In this document: in pieces, positions 46,901 to 56,600 of the stretch
Position numbering within the stretch: position 1 is the stretch's first letter
Layout of the letters: every line of letters begins with the position of its first letter
NCBI RefSeq assembly: GCF_002802915.1
Contig: NZ_PEBJ01000003.1
Coordinates: 248,001 to 312,000 of the forward strand
Length of the DNA stretch: 64,000 nucleotides
Direction: 5' to 3'
From: Bifidobacterium felsineum
GTDB lineage: Bacteria; Actinomycetota; Actinomycetes; Actinomycetales; Bifidobacteriaceae
The notes under the pieces: model-generated
The model's database searches: none
What the model was told of the DNA's origin: nothing
What the model saw: the letters and a program-made list of their open reading frames with translations, nothing else
Position numbers and translations under genes: made by a program

Positions 46901-47871
46901 ATCAAGGCTGCCTGTGTAGTGGAAGTGTCCTGATACTCATCCAGCAACACATGACTGTATCGACGACGTGTTTGTTCGCCTATGGAGGGGAATCGCTCGA
47001 CGAGCTGATATGCAGCAATGGTGAAATCAGAGAATTCAGCCATATTCCGCTCTCGTTTGGCCTGGGCATATGCCCGCACCAGTCGCAGCAGCGTCTCACG
47101 TTTACGTGTTGCCGCAAGCAATTCAGCACAACGGTAGACGCATAAGGTATGCATTTGCTCGGCACGGATATCCAGCTTGGCTTGCCAGCTGGCGTCCGTA
47201 TCCTTTTTCGCCTTTTTTATGGTGGTGATTTTAGGTTCTTTTTCGGGAATGGACTCCCCTTCAAGGTTCCGTTGCAACACCTTGATAAAGGCGTCATCCC
47301 ACTGATGCACCCGGTCCACGGCCTCTTCGAAATCCGTGCATCCGGCACCAATCATGGCGCTTCCTATTGCAGACGACAAATCGATGACCTGTTGAGCTAC
47401 CTTGGCGAGCGCGCCGAAATCTTCACCGGATATCAATTCCATGTGCTGGTCGATAACCTCGATGGCAAGCTGCAAGGCACTGGCTTCGCTTAATGGCTGT
47501 GTGTTCTGGTCAAACCCGACGAGCAGACCGTATTGTCTCACCAACGTCTGAAAGAACGCATCATAGGTGTATATCGCCGGCTTCAAAAAAGCATGGTCCC
47601 ATGATGTGGCAATGTTCCCGCCTTGAACTTCTTGACCACCCGTGCCGCTCACCGCGGCCGATACTCGTTCGAGCAATTCGCCAGCGGCTTTGCGCGTGAA
47701 GGTAAGGCCGAGAATGCGTTCAGGGGCTACACCGCCTTGAATCAGGGCGATGATGCGCTGGGTCATGGTGAAGGTTTTACCGGAACCCGCACCGGCGACC
47801 ACAAGTACATCGCTATTGGCGGGAGCGTTGATGATGGCCGACTGCTCAGGGCTTGGAGTAAACGCGCTCAT
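43939..47871 (-). CDS. adnB: AdnB-type helicase-nuclease subunit (UvrD-like)
   Basis: A 1310-residue subunit of the actinobacterial double-strand break resection machine. The N-terminal UvrD-type motor has Walker A GAGSGKT at 27-33, Walker B LLDEYQDTS, and motif IV-VI segments such as MTVHQSKGLEWDAV and YVALTRARKDVL. A RecB-like nuclease lies at the C-terminus, with DWKTGRR at Asp1230 and QxxxY (QLDMY) following. The start overlaps the upstream subunit by four bases. In mycobacteria AdnB is the main motor. The pair replaces RecBCD or AddAB in these bacteria. Confidence 0.92.
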   Translation of the reverse strand: MSAFTPSPEQSAIINAPANSDVLVVAGAGSGKTFTMTQRIIALIQGGVAPERILGLTFTRKAAGELLERVSAAVSGTGGQEVQGGNIATSWDHAFLKPAIYTYDAFFQTLVRQYGLLVGFDQNTQPLSEASALQLAIEVIDQHMELISGEDFGALAKVAQQVIDLSSAIGSAMIGAGCTDFEEAVDRVHQWDDAFIKVLQRNLEGESIPEKEPKITTIKKAKKDTDASWQAKLDIRAEQMHTLCVYRCAELLAATRKRETLLRLVRAYAQAKRERNMAEFSDFTIAAYQLVERFPSIGEQTRRRYSHVLLDEYQDTSTTQAALIAALFHPDDAHRCAVNAVGDPFQSIYAWRGASPGAFRMFQHDFRMPGDSKPFPLSITRRNSQIVLEAANDLTLPLRSRPARPSSSLMHEVGVSSLRALDNAPEGTLGVLGYATIGQEIDAVVRFCKRAVKKYRKREPDSAHVAVLFRGKPRMPLYQEALERAGLTTFVVGYSALLERPEVRDILALLHVASDRTDAKSLMRLLATPRFNLSAADLTALASIAEELNTQQRFRALAEAGLVPVDTPVEQQAAVVREHRDQVANMVFVPDLLLHDDLSTYEHKLSERGRRGIAQAAQAVQQVQHAVGRPLAEVIRAAIEALDLDIDAVVAHAMRPEGHLDPTIARMPMHSIVDLVDTYTQELDVDQTPTLRGFITWVDYLSNVKDEAANLPDAPVDVELMTVHQSKGLEWDAVAVVGMAQGGFPSNQGSHLSITLEEGHEGGTEQGQWQAPEYHETAHSWLTDPVAVPVPMRADAAILPRFPHDADVDADPIAMLQTLEGVELIDDEAFGSIRDCGDGVEDADRSGWYLTQTEEYGRRLHADERRLAYVALTRARKDVLMTYCAYTNESSRDPSMVKKGARKSSPSNFWMEIHDAMHAHPHVVSAEQCVAQLSDAVALTTQEGEPIAPPQGFFVGDAAEEYGKAVVADAWRTPLEQVSEIDGLYWPARLSPDIQQRLTQDIPSVLQAIDEAKQVVASNGETSQLICGPISRRAQLLADDIDLMSGGENEESLDETVKAKAQRILTAGRQNVTSLQARVGGMSEREERDYWRYVVRPVPRLSSPAAQEGTRFHDWAERFVNAGNPAEQLHQELLIESGQDTDQYAGQYLGLRSRQGADRYRGVPMPTDGDIAVWAERLAQSHWANRMPVWAERSIVVDVPGIGLVNGKLDAVFAGGLNADDASKRFTIVDWKTGRRPVKTADIERKLAQLDMYRLLLAVVEDVELESIDATLYYVSEPDEGLRELHAHAKTKQEILTELNSGIPEQSDND

Positions 47872-50800
47872 GCTTGTCTCGTTTCAAATACGGTGTCCAC
47901 CTGGCCTGCGCAGGCCGGGCAAACGTTCTTCATACGGCAGTGTTCGATATGTGTGCTCTGCGGGTGTGCATCCAGCGTCGCCGATCTGCTGGCCGCCGCG
48001 GCGTAGAATACACGCGAGATCATGGTGAGCGACCACATGGTTTGCGTGCCGGCAAGACTGAGGAACTGCTGCCACTCCTCCTCACTCACGTTGCGCGGCC
48101 GCTGCTGCGCCGATGGCACCGGCACATCACGGAATTTATCCAGCGACGGGTAGCCGGTCCGTTGAGTAAACGGTTCCGCATTCAGGCTTCCTTCAGTGAA
48201 TAGTGGAGGCTGGAATGTTCCTTCTGGCGCACGGCTTTGCGCAGGAGCCGCGTTATGCCCAACATGGAACAAAGCGCTTTGCCCTATTCTGGGCGCTTTA
48301 CGCAATGCGGCCGCACCACGAGGACCGTGTTCCGGAAACACCAGTCCCAGCTGATAGCACACCAATTGAAGATCGTTGAATACTTGCTTGCCAACCGGCA
48401 ATGCGCCGGTCTTATAGTCTATAAGACGGATATTGCCGGTACCGTCAGCGAGCTCGCGTCTTTCCACGCGGTCCATGCGGCCGGAGAGGCGCACGACCAG
48501 GTCCTCGCTCATACCTTCCGGCCAGTCGTTTATCAGCACTCCCATGAGTTGCATCAACGTATGTCGGTCAATGCGATTCATGCCAGGAACGGCATTGTAG
48601 GCAGCGAGAATGTCGTTCAAATCGAATCGAGCCGTGAATTGCAGCTCGCAGTCGACGTCTCGCAATGCACCAATGTTGAACTTGCCGAAATTCTGCCCCA
48701 GATAGGATTCCTCCGCAGACAGCACGAAATAGCTGGCGATATTATGCAGCATATCCTTGGCGGCATCATCCTTACGCACAGCTTGGTATCGTTCTCGAAT
48801 GTCACTCACTGCAGTCGGATCAGGCCGTTTTTCTTCGTATATGGCCATAAGTCTGTCTCTCACTGCCTGGATACGTTCCTCTTTGCCTGCGTCGGCATTC
48901 AATCCCAATGATGCAAGTGCATGGGCATCAGCATCAAGACGATCCATATGCTCCTCGCTACCCTGTTGCGCCACAGCGTGAATCAACGTGCCGAATCCCG
49001 CATTCACCGAACCCGGCTGTGGCCCGGCGAACTGATGCTCCAGCCGCCAGCACACCGGGCAGGCCCATAATCCGTCCACCGCCGAAGGAGAGAGCGTGAC
49101 AACCGGTTGCTTGTCGTCAGGTTTTTGTTGCGTCGCTATGCTGGCCTGCTGGTCAGGAGCATAATCATCGTGCTGGGTGAAAGCCCAATGCTTCGGATCC
49201 GCAGCATCAATCCCGTGAGCGGCAAGTATGCCCAAAGCGGCTGCCGCATCTTGTTCTCGACCAGGGGAATCCGACGTCTCCGCGAGCACTACGCGTGCCG
49301 CCGCTACCAGATCACGAGGATTGCCATCCAAACCGGCGTACAGCCCATCTGGCTCATCGGCATATTCACCATTGTTCACATGATCAGCATGAGCGACATG
49401 ATCATCGCAGTAGCCCACCTCAGTGAATACCGCTTCCTCACTATTTCTCGGGTACCGTTCCGGAAGATATCCGAACAGGAAGTCCGAGGGGCTGGCGTCA
49501 TCGCTCCAAACAGCACTGACGAATACCTGTTCGGATGCTCTGGTCAACGAAACGAGGAAGCTTTTCTTCTCGCTGGAGAGCACCGATATAAATCGTGGAT
49601 CATGGCCTTGCGCATCGGTATGGACCAACGCTCCCCGCAGCACGAGTTCCGCGAGCTCCTCGCCCCCAAACATAGTGTTGCGGCTGGCGAGATTCGGCCA
49701 CACATCCTGTTCAACTGCGGGAATCCATACATATGGCCAATGTCGGCCGGCCGCACCCGCTGGCGTAGTAAGGCTCACCGCATCCTCGACCGGACCAACA
49801 TGCGCCAGGGAATCCGCTTGCACTTGCATATTGCGCACTTGGGCGATGAATCCTGCGATATTATCGCTGGCTGTAGAGGCCTCAGCGAATTGGAACAGAC
49901 GCATGGCCGCATCCAATCGGTCATTCGCAGATCGTCCATCCGGCGTATTCGCCAATGCTGTCTTCTGCCATGGCAATGCCACGCCTGTAGCATGCCATGC
50001 GATGGACAAGACATTACCAGGCATGTCCCGTTGATCTTCCGGAAGCGTACGTAATTCCTCACTGACCTGGTCAACGAGATTCCACAAATTCATGAATGCC
50101 TGTGCCTGAGGATCATTGCCTAACACCGCGTTCACTGCGGCGAGTACCTGATACGCCGAAGCGGATTGATCATCCAAAGCGAGCATTACGAACAATGCAT
50201 CGACACCGAATGCGAGATCGGCATGCGCAGCACCGTCCACAATGGTGTCATCAATGATGAGGGACGGTTCAGTATGCCCCTCATACGAATCTGGCGCCGA
50301 ATCAGCTGCGCGGAGTGAGGCCGCATCGTCGCTTAATGCGTGCCAACCATTCACCAATGCGGCTAGAGAACCTTCCTCACCAGCCACTGATGCCAATGAT
50401 TCCAAAGCGTCCATTGCTGATTCGACTGGAGCCAGACGTGCGGCCTTACCTTGCCCCGGTTTCCTTCCAGTGGTGACAAGAGGACCATTCATAAGGGTCT
50501 TCACTCGTGCACGCGTATATGCGGCTATCTGAGCCATCGTCATGTCGCAATGCCGTATGTCTGCGACACGAAGCCTCGCGAGTTCAACAAGTGCAAATAA
50601 TCCTTGAATGAACGGCTCATCCTTGAGCGGCCTCGTGACCGAGGAGTACCGGACCGGCACGCCATCACGCCGTAAACGTTCACCAAACACACGTACGGCG
50701 GCATTGTCATGCGCGATGACCGCCATATCGTTCCAACGAACGTGCCCGTCAAGATGAGTGCGTTTGACACGCCACACCACATCATCAAGTTCTTCACGCG

Positions 50801-52058
50801 AAGAACGATATAAGCCGGTGAGCAACGAATGATCGCTCGAATAATTCCGCTCACCAGCATGTAAAGCCGCGACCAGTTTGCCGGGACGCTTGGCAAGAGG
50901 CAATTCCTCTTCTTCCTCCGATGGGATGGACAATGAGATCCGCGATGCTACCACCTGCGCATAATTCGGTTCCGACTCCTGCTGATCATGCGCACTTTGG
51001 GAGAGTAACGGAACCACGATGGCATGTAATTGCCCTGAACATGCTCGATGCATGAGATATTCGGGATACGACCCGCGAAATGTCTGTACCGCCTCGTCCG
51101 GATTGCCGACCAATACGATTGCGGTACCAGACTGATGCAATTCCTCCAGGAAACTCAGACCAGCCAGAGTAATGTCCTGCGCATCATCCACCACTATGAG
51201 CCGGGGAATAACCGTATTCCTCAAACTGGAATCCGATTCATCATGTGTTTGCAGGGAGTCTGCATCATCAACCCAGTCGGACTGACGACTTCGAATGTCT
51301 CGCACCTCACGCGCACCGGCCACCAGCAGATACGATGCATCCAGACGATATTGACCCGGATATGCTTCCGACTGCGCATGAATGTATTCCGCGCGCAGGG
51401 CAAAGGCCAGTCTCCACTGCACCAACAGACGCACATCCGATTGAACGGCATGCAGCAAATCAGGTTCGTCACCTCGACTTATTCCAAGCTCATCCAGACG
51501 AGCGAGCATATCTCGCAATTGGCTGATGAACGCATCCGAAATGCCGCGCGCCATGGTTTCCACGCTGGTGGAACCGCCAACTACGGCCGCACCGGAATCC
51601 ATGATCAGTGCAGCCCATTGGGATTGGGCAAAATACTCACGCAATAGCTGGCACGTCTCACACTCATCACCGGCAATGGCATGAGCCATGTGCAGCGCCA
51701 TGACACGTCTGAGCAATGCATCCTGCTCAGCACCATTCAGCAAATGCGGCTCAGACAGCCCTGATTCAGCGCGCGATGCCGCGATCAGCCGGAAAGCAAC
51801 TGCTCCCAGAGTGGTCACCGGTCTGGCCTGGGTGGAAAAACCGCGCTCACGAATCACCCGGTTGCCTAACTGTTCGGCGGCGATACGACCGGACACAGTC
51901 ATCACCGCTTCCGATCCACCGTATCTACGCAATCCTTCCAGCAATACGGAAAGCGCATACTCCGTTTTCCCCGCACCGGGCACTCCGATTACCAGCCTCG
52001 ACGCACCATCGCGTTCGATGCCATCCAGCAGCAGTGAAAAGTTCCTATTCTCATTCAT
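47868..52058 (-). CDS. adnA: AdnA-type helicase-nuclease subunit
   Basis: A 1396-residue partner of AdnB. The motor part has Walker A GVPGAGKT at 25-32 and a Walker B-like VVDDAQDIT. A nuclease domain near the C-terminus carries IDYKTGALPVG. Four cysteines that can hold an iron-sulphur cluster are in place: Cys1000 (in WACPVC) upstream of the nuclease core and Cys1374, Cys1380, Cys1383 (C-x5-C-x2-C) at the end, as in AddB/AdnA. No strong ribosome binding site precedes the ATG. The gene is divergent from the kinase operon and the two are 125 bases apart. Confidence 0.9.
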   Translation of the reverse strand: MNENRNFSLLLDGIERDGASRLVIGVPGAGKTEYALSVLLEGLRRYGGSEAVMTVSGRIAAEQLGNRVIRERGFSTQARPVTTLGAVAFRLIAASRAESGLSEPHLLNGAEQDALLRRVMALHMAHAIAGDECETCQLLREYFAQSQWAALIMDSGAAVVGGSTSVETMARGISDAFISQLRDMLARLDELGISRGDEPDLLHAVQSDVRLLVQWRLAFALRAEYIHAQSEAYPGQYRLDASYLLVAGAREVRDIRSRQSDWVDDADSLQTHDESDSSLRNTVIPRLIVVDDAQDITLAGLSFLEELHQSGTAIVLVGNPDEAVQTFRGSYPEYLMHRACSGQLHAIVVPLLSQSAHDQQESEPNYAQVVASRISLSIPSEEEEELPLAKRPGKLVAALHAGERNYSSDHSLLTGLYRSSREELDDVVWRVKRTHLDGHVRWNDMAVIAHDNAAVRVFGERLRRDGVPVRYSSVTRPLKDEPFIQGLFALVELARLRVADIRHCDMTMAQIAAYTRARVKTLMNGPLVTTGRKPGQGKAARLAPVESAMDALESLASVAGEEGSLAALVNGWHALSDDAASLRAADSAPDSYEGHTEPSLIIDDTIVDGAAHADLAFGVDALFVMLALDDQSASAYQVLAAVNAVLGNDPQAQAFMNLWNLVDQVSEELRTLPEDQRDMPGNVLSIAWHATGVALPWQKTALANTPDGRSANDRLDAAMRLFQFAEASTASDNIAGFIAQVRNMQVQADSLAHVGPVEDAVSLTTPAGAAGRHWPYVWIPAVEQDVWPNLASRNTMFGGEELAELVLRGALVHTDAQGHDPRFISVLSSEKKSFLVSLTRASEQVFVSAVWSDDASPSDFLFGYLPERYPRNSEEAVFTEVGYCDDHVAHADHVNNGEYADEPDGLYAGLDGNPRDLVAAARVVLAETSDSPGREQDAAAALGILAAHGIDAADPKHWAFTQHDDYAPDQQASIATQQKPDDKQPVVTLSPSAVDGLWACPVCWRLEHQFAGPQPGSVNAGFGTLIHAVAQQGSEEHMDRLDADAHALASLGLNADAGKEERIQAVRDRLMAIYEEKRPDPTAVSDIRERYQAVRKDDAAKDMLHNIASYFVLSAEESYLGQNFGKFNIGALRDVDCELQFTARFDLNDILAAYNAVPGMNRIDRHTLMQLMGVLINDWPEGMSEDLVVRLSGRMDRVERRELADGTGNIRLIDYKTGALPVGKQVFNDLQLVCYQLGLVFPEHGPRGAAALRKAPRIGQSALFHVGHNAAPAQSRAPEGTFQPPLFTEGSLNAEPFTQRTGYPSLDKFRDVPVPSAQQRPRNVSEEEWQQFLSLAGTQTMWSLTMISRVFYAAAASRSATLDAHPQSTHIEHCRMKNVCPACAGQVDTVFETRQA

Positions 52059-52183
52059 GGTTCAAGACTAAGCCCCAAATTCCAGGAGGGAAAAAATTTA
52101 CCGCGCTCAAATAATGCCTTTATGCTGGCGGTATCCTGAACAACAGGGGCGACTTGGATATTTCGCATCAAGGGGGAGGAATC

Positions 52184-53602
52184 ATGTCCGTTACTATTGC
52201 ACCGCCGCAATTGCCGGGCTATGACTTTGTGCAGCAGTTGGGTTCCGGAGCAGCTGCCACGGTTTTCCTCTACAACCAGCGTATGCCTCAACGACCGGTT
52301 GCTGTGAAAGTCAGCAATACCACGCTTGATTCTCGTGCTGCGGCCTCATTCAACCGCGAGGCGAATTTCATGGCGACGCTTTCCTCGAATCCTTATATTC
52401 TGTCGGTCTATGATGCCGGCATCACTGCGGATGGCCGAGGCTTCATGGTGATCGAATATGCTTCCGGCGGAACGTACGACAATGCGATGAAGACACAGTC
52501 CTTAAGCTGTGAGCAGGTACTCGACCTCGGCATCAAACTCGCCGGCGCCCTCTACAGTGCGCATCGGAACAACATCATTCATCACGATATCAAGCCCAGC
52601 AATATTCTCATCACCGCTCAGGGACTGCCAGTCTTAAGCGACTTCGGCATATCCTCTGACGTATACGATCGGAATGCCACTGGATTCTCGTTGCCATGGG
52701 CGCCGCCCGAGGTACTTGAACATCGTTCCAACGGCTCTGAAACAGCTGACATCTATTCGTTGGCGGCCACATTATATGCACTACTGGCAGGAAGCTCTCC
52801 CTATCAGCATGACTATCATCCGCATACGCAGTCGGAATTGGCGGATCTCATCATCAATCATCCGCTTCCTCGTATTGGCAGGCCTGATGTACCCGCAAAT
52901 GTGGAATCCGTGCTCAGCAAGGCTTTAGACAAAGATCCCGATCATCGTTATTACTCAGCGTTGGAATTCGCTCGGGCCATGCAGCGCGTGCAGTCGGTTG
53001 ACTATGGTCATATCACTCCCGTGGTCGCCGATGGCGTATCCGCGTATCCGAAAGATTCCATGCGCCGGCGTCATAGCGAGAACGCAACCTCAACGCAGAC
53101 TCATGCCGGGCGCAATTGGCTTAAGCCCACGCTAATCACCGTATGCGCGGCGGCGGTCATCGCTTCCATTTGCCTGATATTCGTTTTCGTGGTGTTCCCC
53201 AGGATGGACACATCTTCGACTTCCGGTATTACCCATGCGAATGCTCCCGGAGCCACGGAATCGGATCGCGGAAAAGATGTTGCCAAGAACGATGACACCA
53301 TCACCGATATCATAAACGGACAGGTACCTTCCCCGGAAAACCTTTCCGGGCAGTATGCTGCGGACGGCACATCAGTGACTTTCACGTGGATGAATCCGGA
53401 TCCGCGCAACGGCGACTCCTACGCATGGTCGTTGATTCAATCGGATACCGTTGACCAAAACGTTCAAACGAGCATCACCGAAGCAACATCCATCACCGTC
53501 AGTCCTCAGGAAGGTTCACAAACCTGCATTCAGGTGTCCCTTGTGCGAATCAACCGGCAAATGTCCACCAATCCCGCCATCGCTTGCGCGGCAAGACCAT
53601 AA
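52184..53602 (+). CDS. pkb2: membrane Ser/Thr protein kinase (Pkb2-like)
   Basis: A 472-residue eukaryotic-type kinase. The ATP loop is LGSGAAATVF (the third Gly is replaced), the lysine is Lys42 in VAVKV, the catalytic loop is IIHHDIKPSN with Asp135 and Asn140, and DFG is at 153-155. The residue before the catalytic Asp is His, not Arg, making this a non-RD kinase. After a basic linker comes one membrane helix (about 313-338), then an outer domain of about 130 residues with an FN3-like pattern (VTFTWMNPDP). GGGGGAGG precedes the ATG at 52184. It heads an operon matching the bifidobacterial PFNA cluster (pkb2, fn3, aaa-atp, duf58, tgm). Confidence 0.92.
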   Translation: MSVTIAPPQLPGYDFVQQLGSGAAATVFLYNQRMPQRPVAVKVSNTTLDSRAAASFNREANFMATLSSNPYILSVYDAGITADGRGFMVIEYASGGTYDNAMKTQSLSCEQVLDLGIKLAGALYSAHRNNIIHHDIKPSNILITAQGLPVLSDFGISSDVYDRNATGFSLPWAPPEVLEHRSNGSETADIYSLAATLYALLAGSSPYQHDYHPHTQSELADLIINHPLPRIGRPDVPANVESVLSKALDKDPDHRYYSALEFARAMQRVQSVDYGHITPVVADGVSAYPKDSMRRRHSENATSTQTHAGRNWLKPTLITVCAAAVIASICLIFVFVVFPRMDTSSTSGITHANAPGATESDRGKDVAKNDDTITDIINGQVPSPENLSGQYAADGTSVTFTWMNPDPRNGDSYAWSLIQSDTVDQNVQTSITEATSITVSPQEGSQTCIQVSLVRINRQMSTNPAIACAARP

Positions 53603-53652
53603 GCCAGCGAGAGACTGGCGCGAAGAACAAGGGGAGTTCGGGGGAAAGTTCA

Positions 53653-56600
53653 ATGGCACACTCGTCACATGCACATAATCGGCGAAGGCTCAACGCCATT
53701 ACACGCCGCATGCCTCTATTCCGGCAGCATACCTGGCTGGCACCCATGCTCACGCTTCTTGCGCTGTTGGCGCTGGTTGCCGGAGCGGTAATCATCAGTT
53801 CAGTAACCAGACAACATGTGCAATTGGATGACGGAACCGTATGGGTCACGTCGTTCAGCCACCAGAAGGCAGCCCGATTCAATGTCAAGAATCAGGAAGC
53901 CGACGCCGGAGTTTCTTCATCGGCACCACAATTCGACATTGCCCAGCACAATGGCAACACGATATTGACCGAACCAGGCCAAGCCACCTCCATCAAAGCC
54001 TCCACCGTAAGTACCGATGAGAAAACCGACGTTAAAGCCAATACCCTAGCCCTGAACGGTGGCGATACCCTTGCGTTCATCAACGAACAAACAGGCAATG
54101 TATGGGCAGGACCGGCCGATCAACTTGACGACCTGACACCGACCACCACCGCGCCACAGATGAAACTGGGATCAGGTGGTCGTATCGCGGTGACCCATGA
54201 AGGGACAGTCTATGGGTATCGGCCGTCAGATGGCATGGTCCTGATGCTACAGGAGCCAAATTCTTCCAACCCACAGGAGTTGACGTCTCTTTCCAATGGA
54301 AAGCAGCAAACAGCAGATAGCTTTACCGTCATTGGCGATACGCCAGTCATCACCTCGGGCAATACCGTGATATTCAACAATAGGAGAATCACAATAGACA
54401 CCGTCGGCACATTGATGCTTCAAGCCCCTTCAACCGATGGCAGGCAGACCACATGGGTGGCCGCCGCATCGCCACGAGGCGTTGCGGCAGTCGAATTGAA
54501 GTCCGACGGCAAAGCACGCTTCCTCGCCACCGAAGGTACAGGAGACCCCGCTCAACCGGTTTCCCTGAACGGCTGCGTATATGCGGCCTGGAGCCAGAAA
54601 GCCCGTAATTACATCCGCATATGTGGCGCAGATGCATCGGACGATGATTTCAAGACCTTGGAATCGGTGAATGCCACATCCCAGTTGGTGTTCCGCACCA
54701 ACCATAGGCTGGTAGTGCTCAATGATGTAGTCAACGGCAACGTATGGAATCCTAATAGCAACACCAAAGTCATCAAGATTCAGTGGAACACCATACAAAC
54801 CGACCACAATACACAAGACCAGAGCACCAACGATTCAGCAAACAACCATCGCGATTTTTCAAAAACCTGTTCCGCACAATCAGGGCAGATTCAGGCCGAG
54901 AACGATCAGATAGGCGCACGAGCCGGATCCGAGCAGATTCTCGATGTGCTGCACAACGATGAGCAAACCGACTGTTCGGTGTTGACCATCACCAAAGTGA
55001 GCGCCGTTAGTGGTGCCAGTATCACAGTGTCCTCGATTTATGACGGTCGGTACCTTCAGATGGATGCATCGGCAACATCGACAGGTACCGCGACGTTCTC
55101 ATACGATATTTCGGACGGTCGTGGGCAAACCTCCACCGCCATGGTGACGGTGACTTTGAGCGATCAGGGCAATCATGCCCCGGAACAATCGGACACGCCG
55201 CCGGAAATCAACGTCGAACAGGGGGCAAGTTATACGGCCAACGCGCTTGGTAGCTTCACTGACCCGGATGGCGACCCATTGACGCTTATCTCCGCGGCCG
55301 CGCAGAACAGTGATCAGGTCCAGGTCTCCACGAGAGCAGACGGTCAACTTACTTTCAATACCGGCGCTCAAGCTGCAGGACGAGTCAGCGTTGAAGTCAC
55401 CGTATCAGACGGCGAGGCAACCGGCACCGGGATACTTTACTTTTCGGTGAAGTCAGCCAATACCCTGCCAGCGGTCATCGATCCGGTTACCAAAGCCACA
55501 ACGCCGAACACCGATACCGTTATCGATCTTGCGCCCTATGTTCATGGCACTTCCACGCGGCCGGCGCAGCTCAGCCAAGTCGATACCCCGAATGGCGCGG
55601 TCACAACCTCCAACGCCGCTGATATGTCGATCTCATTCAAGGCCTCCAATCCCGGCACGTATTATGTGCCATACACCATTACCCAAGGTCCGATTCCCGC
55701 AACCGGTCTGGCACGCGTTGAAGTGCTACCGGTTACCGGCGAATCCGCCAAACCGGTAGCCGCCAATGATGTCGCCCTGCTTGGAGCGGATAATACGGCA
55801 ATCGTGGAGCCGCTTGCCAACGACGTCGATCCGATGGGAGGCATCCTGTCCGTGACTACGGTAAGCGCAGCAGCTGATTCCGGTATCAAAGTCGGTCTGG
55901 TAAGTCATAAACGCGTATATATCACTGCACGTCAAATCCCGACAAGACCAACGCCAATCAGCTATACCGTGGCCAATGCCGCTGGTACGTCCACCGGCAC
56001 CATAGTGTTGCAGCCACCAGCGTTAGCCGCTTCCAACTCAGCTCCCAAAGCGAGCAATATCAATACGCAGGTCCGCACCGGAGGCATCGTGTCGGTGGAT
56101 GTGCTCAATCATGTCGATTATTCGGACGGCACCACCGTGCGTCTGAAAAACAATCTGCAATACGACAAGAGCACGTTCAAAGGGCTCGCCTTCGTCTCCG
56201 CGGACACGGTGCGATACCAGGCCTCGCAGGAAACAGGCGTATTCCCCATTACGTATACGGTGGAAGACAATCTCGGTAATGTGGCCTCAGCCACCATCAC
56301 TATCACCGTTCATGAGAGCAATGCGGAAAGCAAAGCTCCCCCAACCCCGCATAATACGGAAGCCCAAGTGGCCGCAGGCCAGAAGGTTCGTATCCCCATC
56401 ACACTGACCGGCATTGACACCGATGGCGATGACGATCAACTACTGGGCCTAGGCAACAAAGTGCCGACTTTGGGCCGTATCTCAGAAGTGGGATCGGATT
56501 ATCTCATTTACGAGGCTTATCCGGATTCCTCCGGCACGGATACGTTCTCTTATGCCGTGGAGGATTGGACAGGCCAACGAGCACAGGCGCAGATTCGTGT

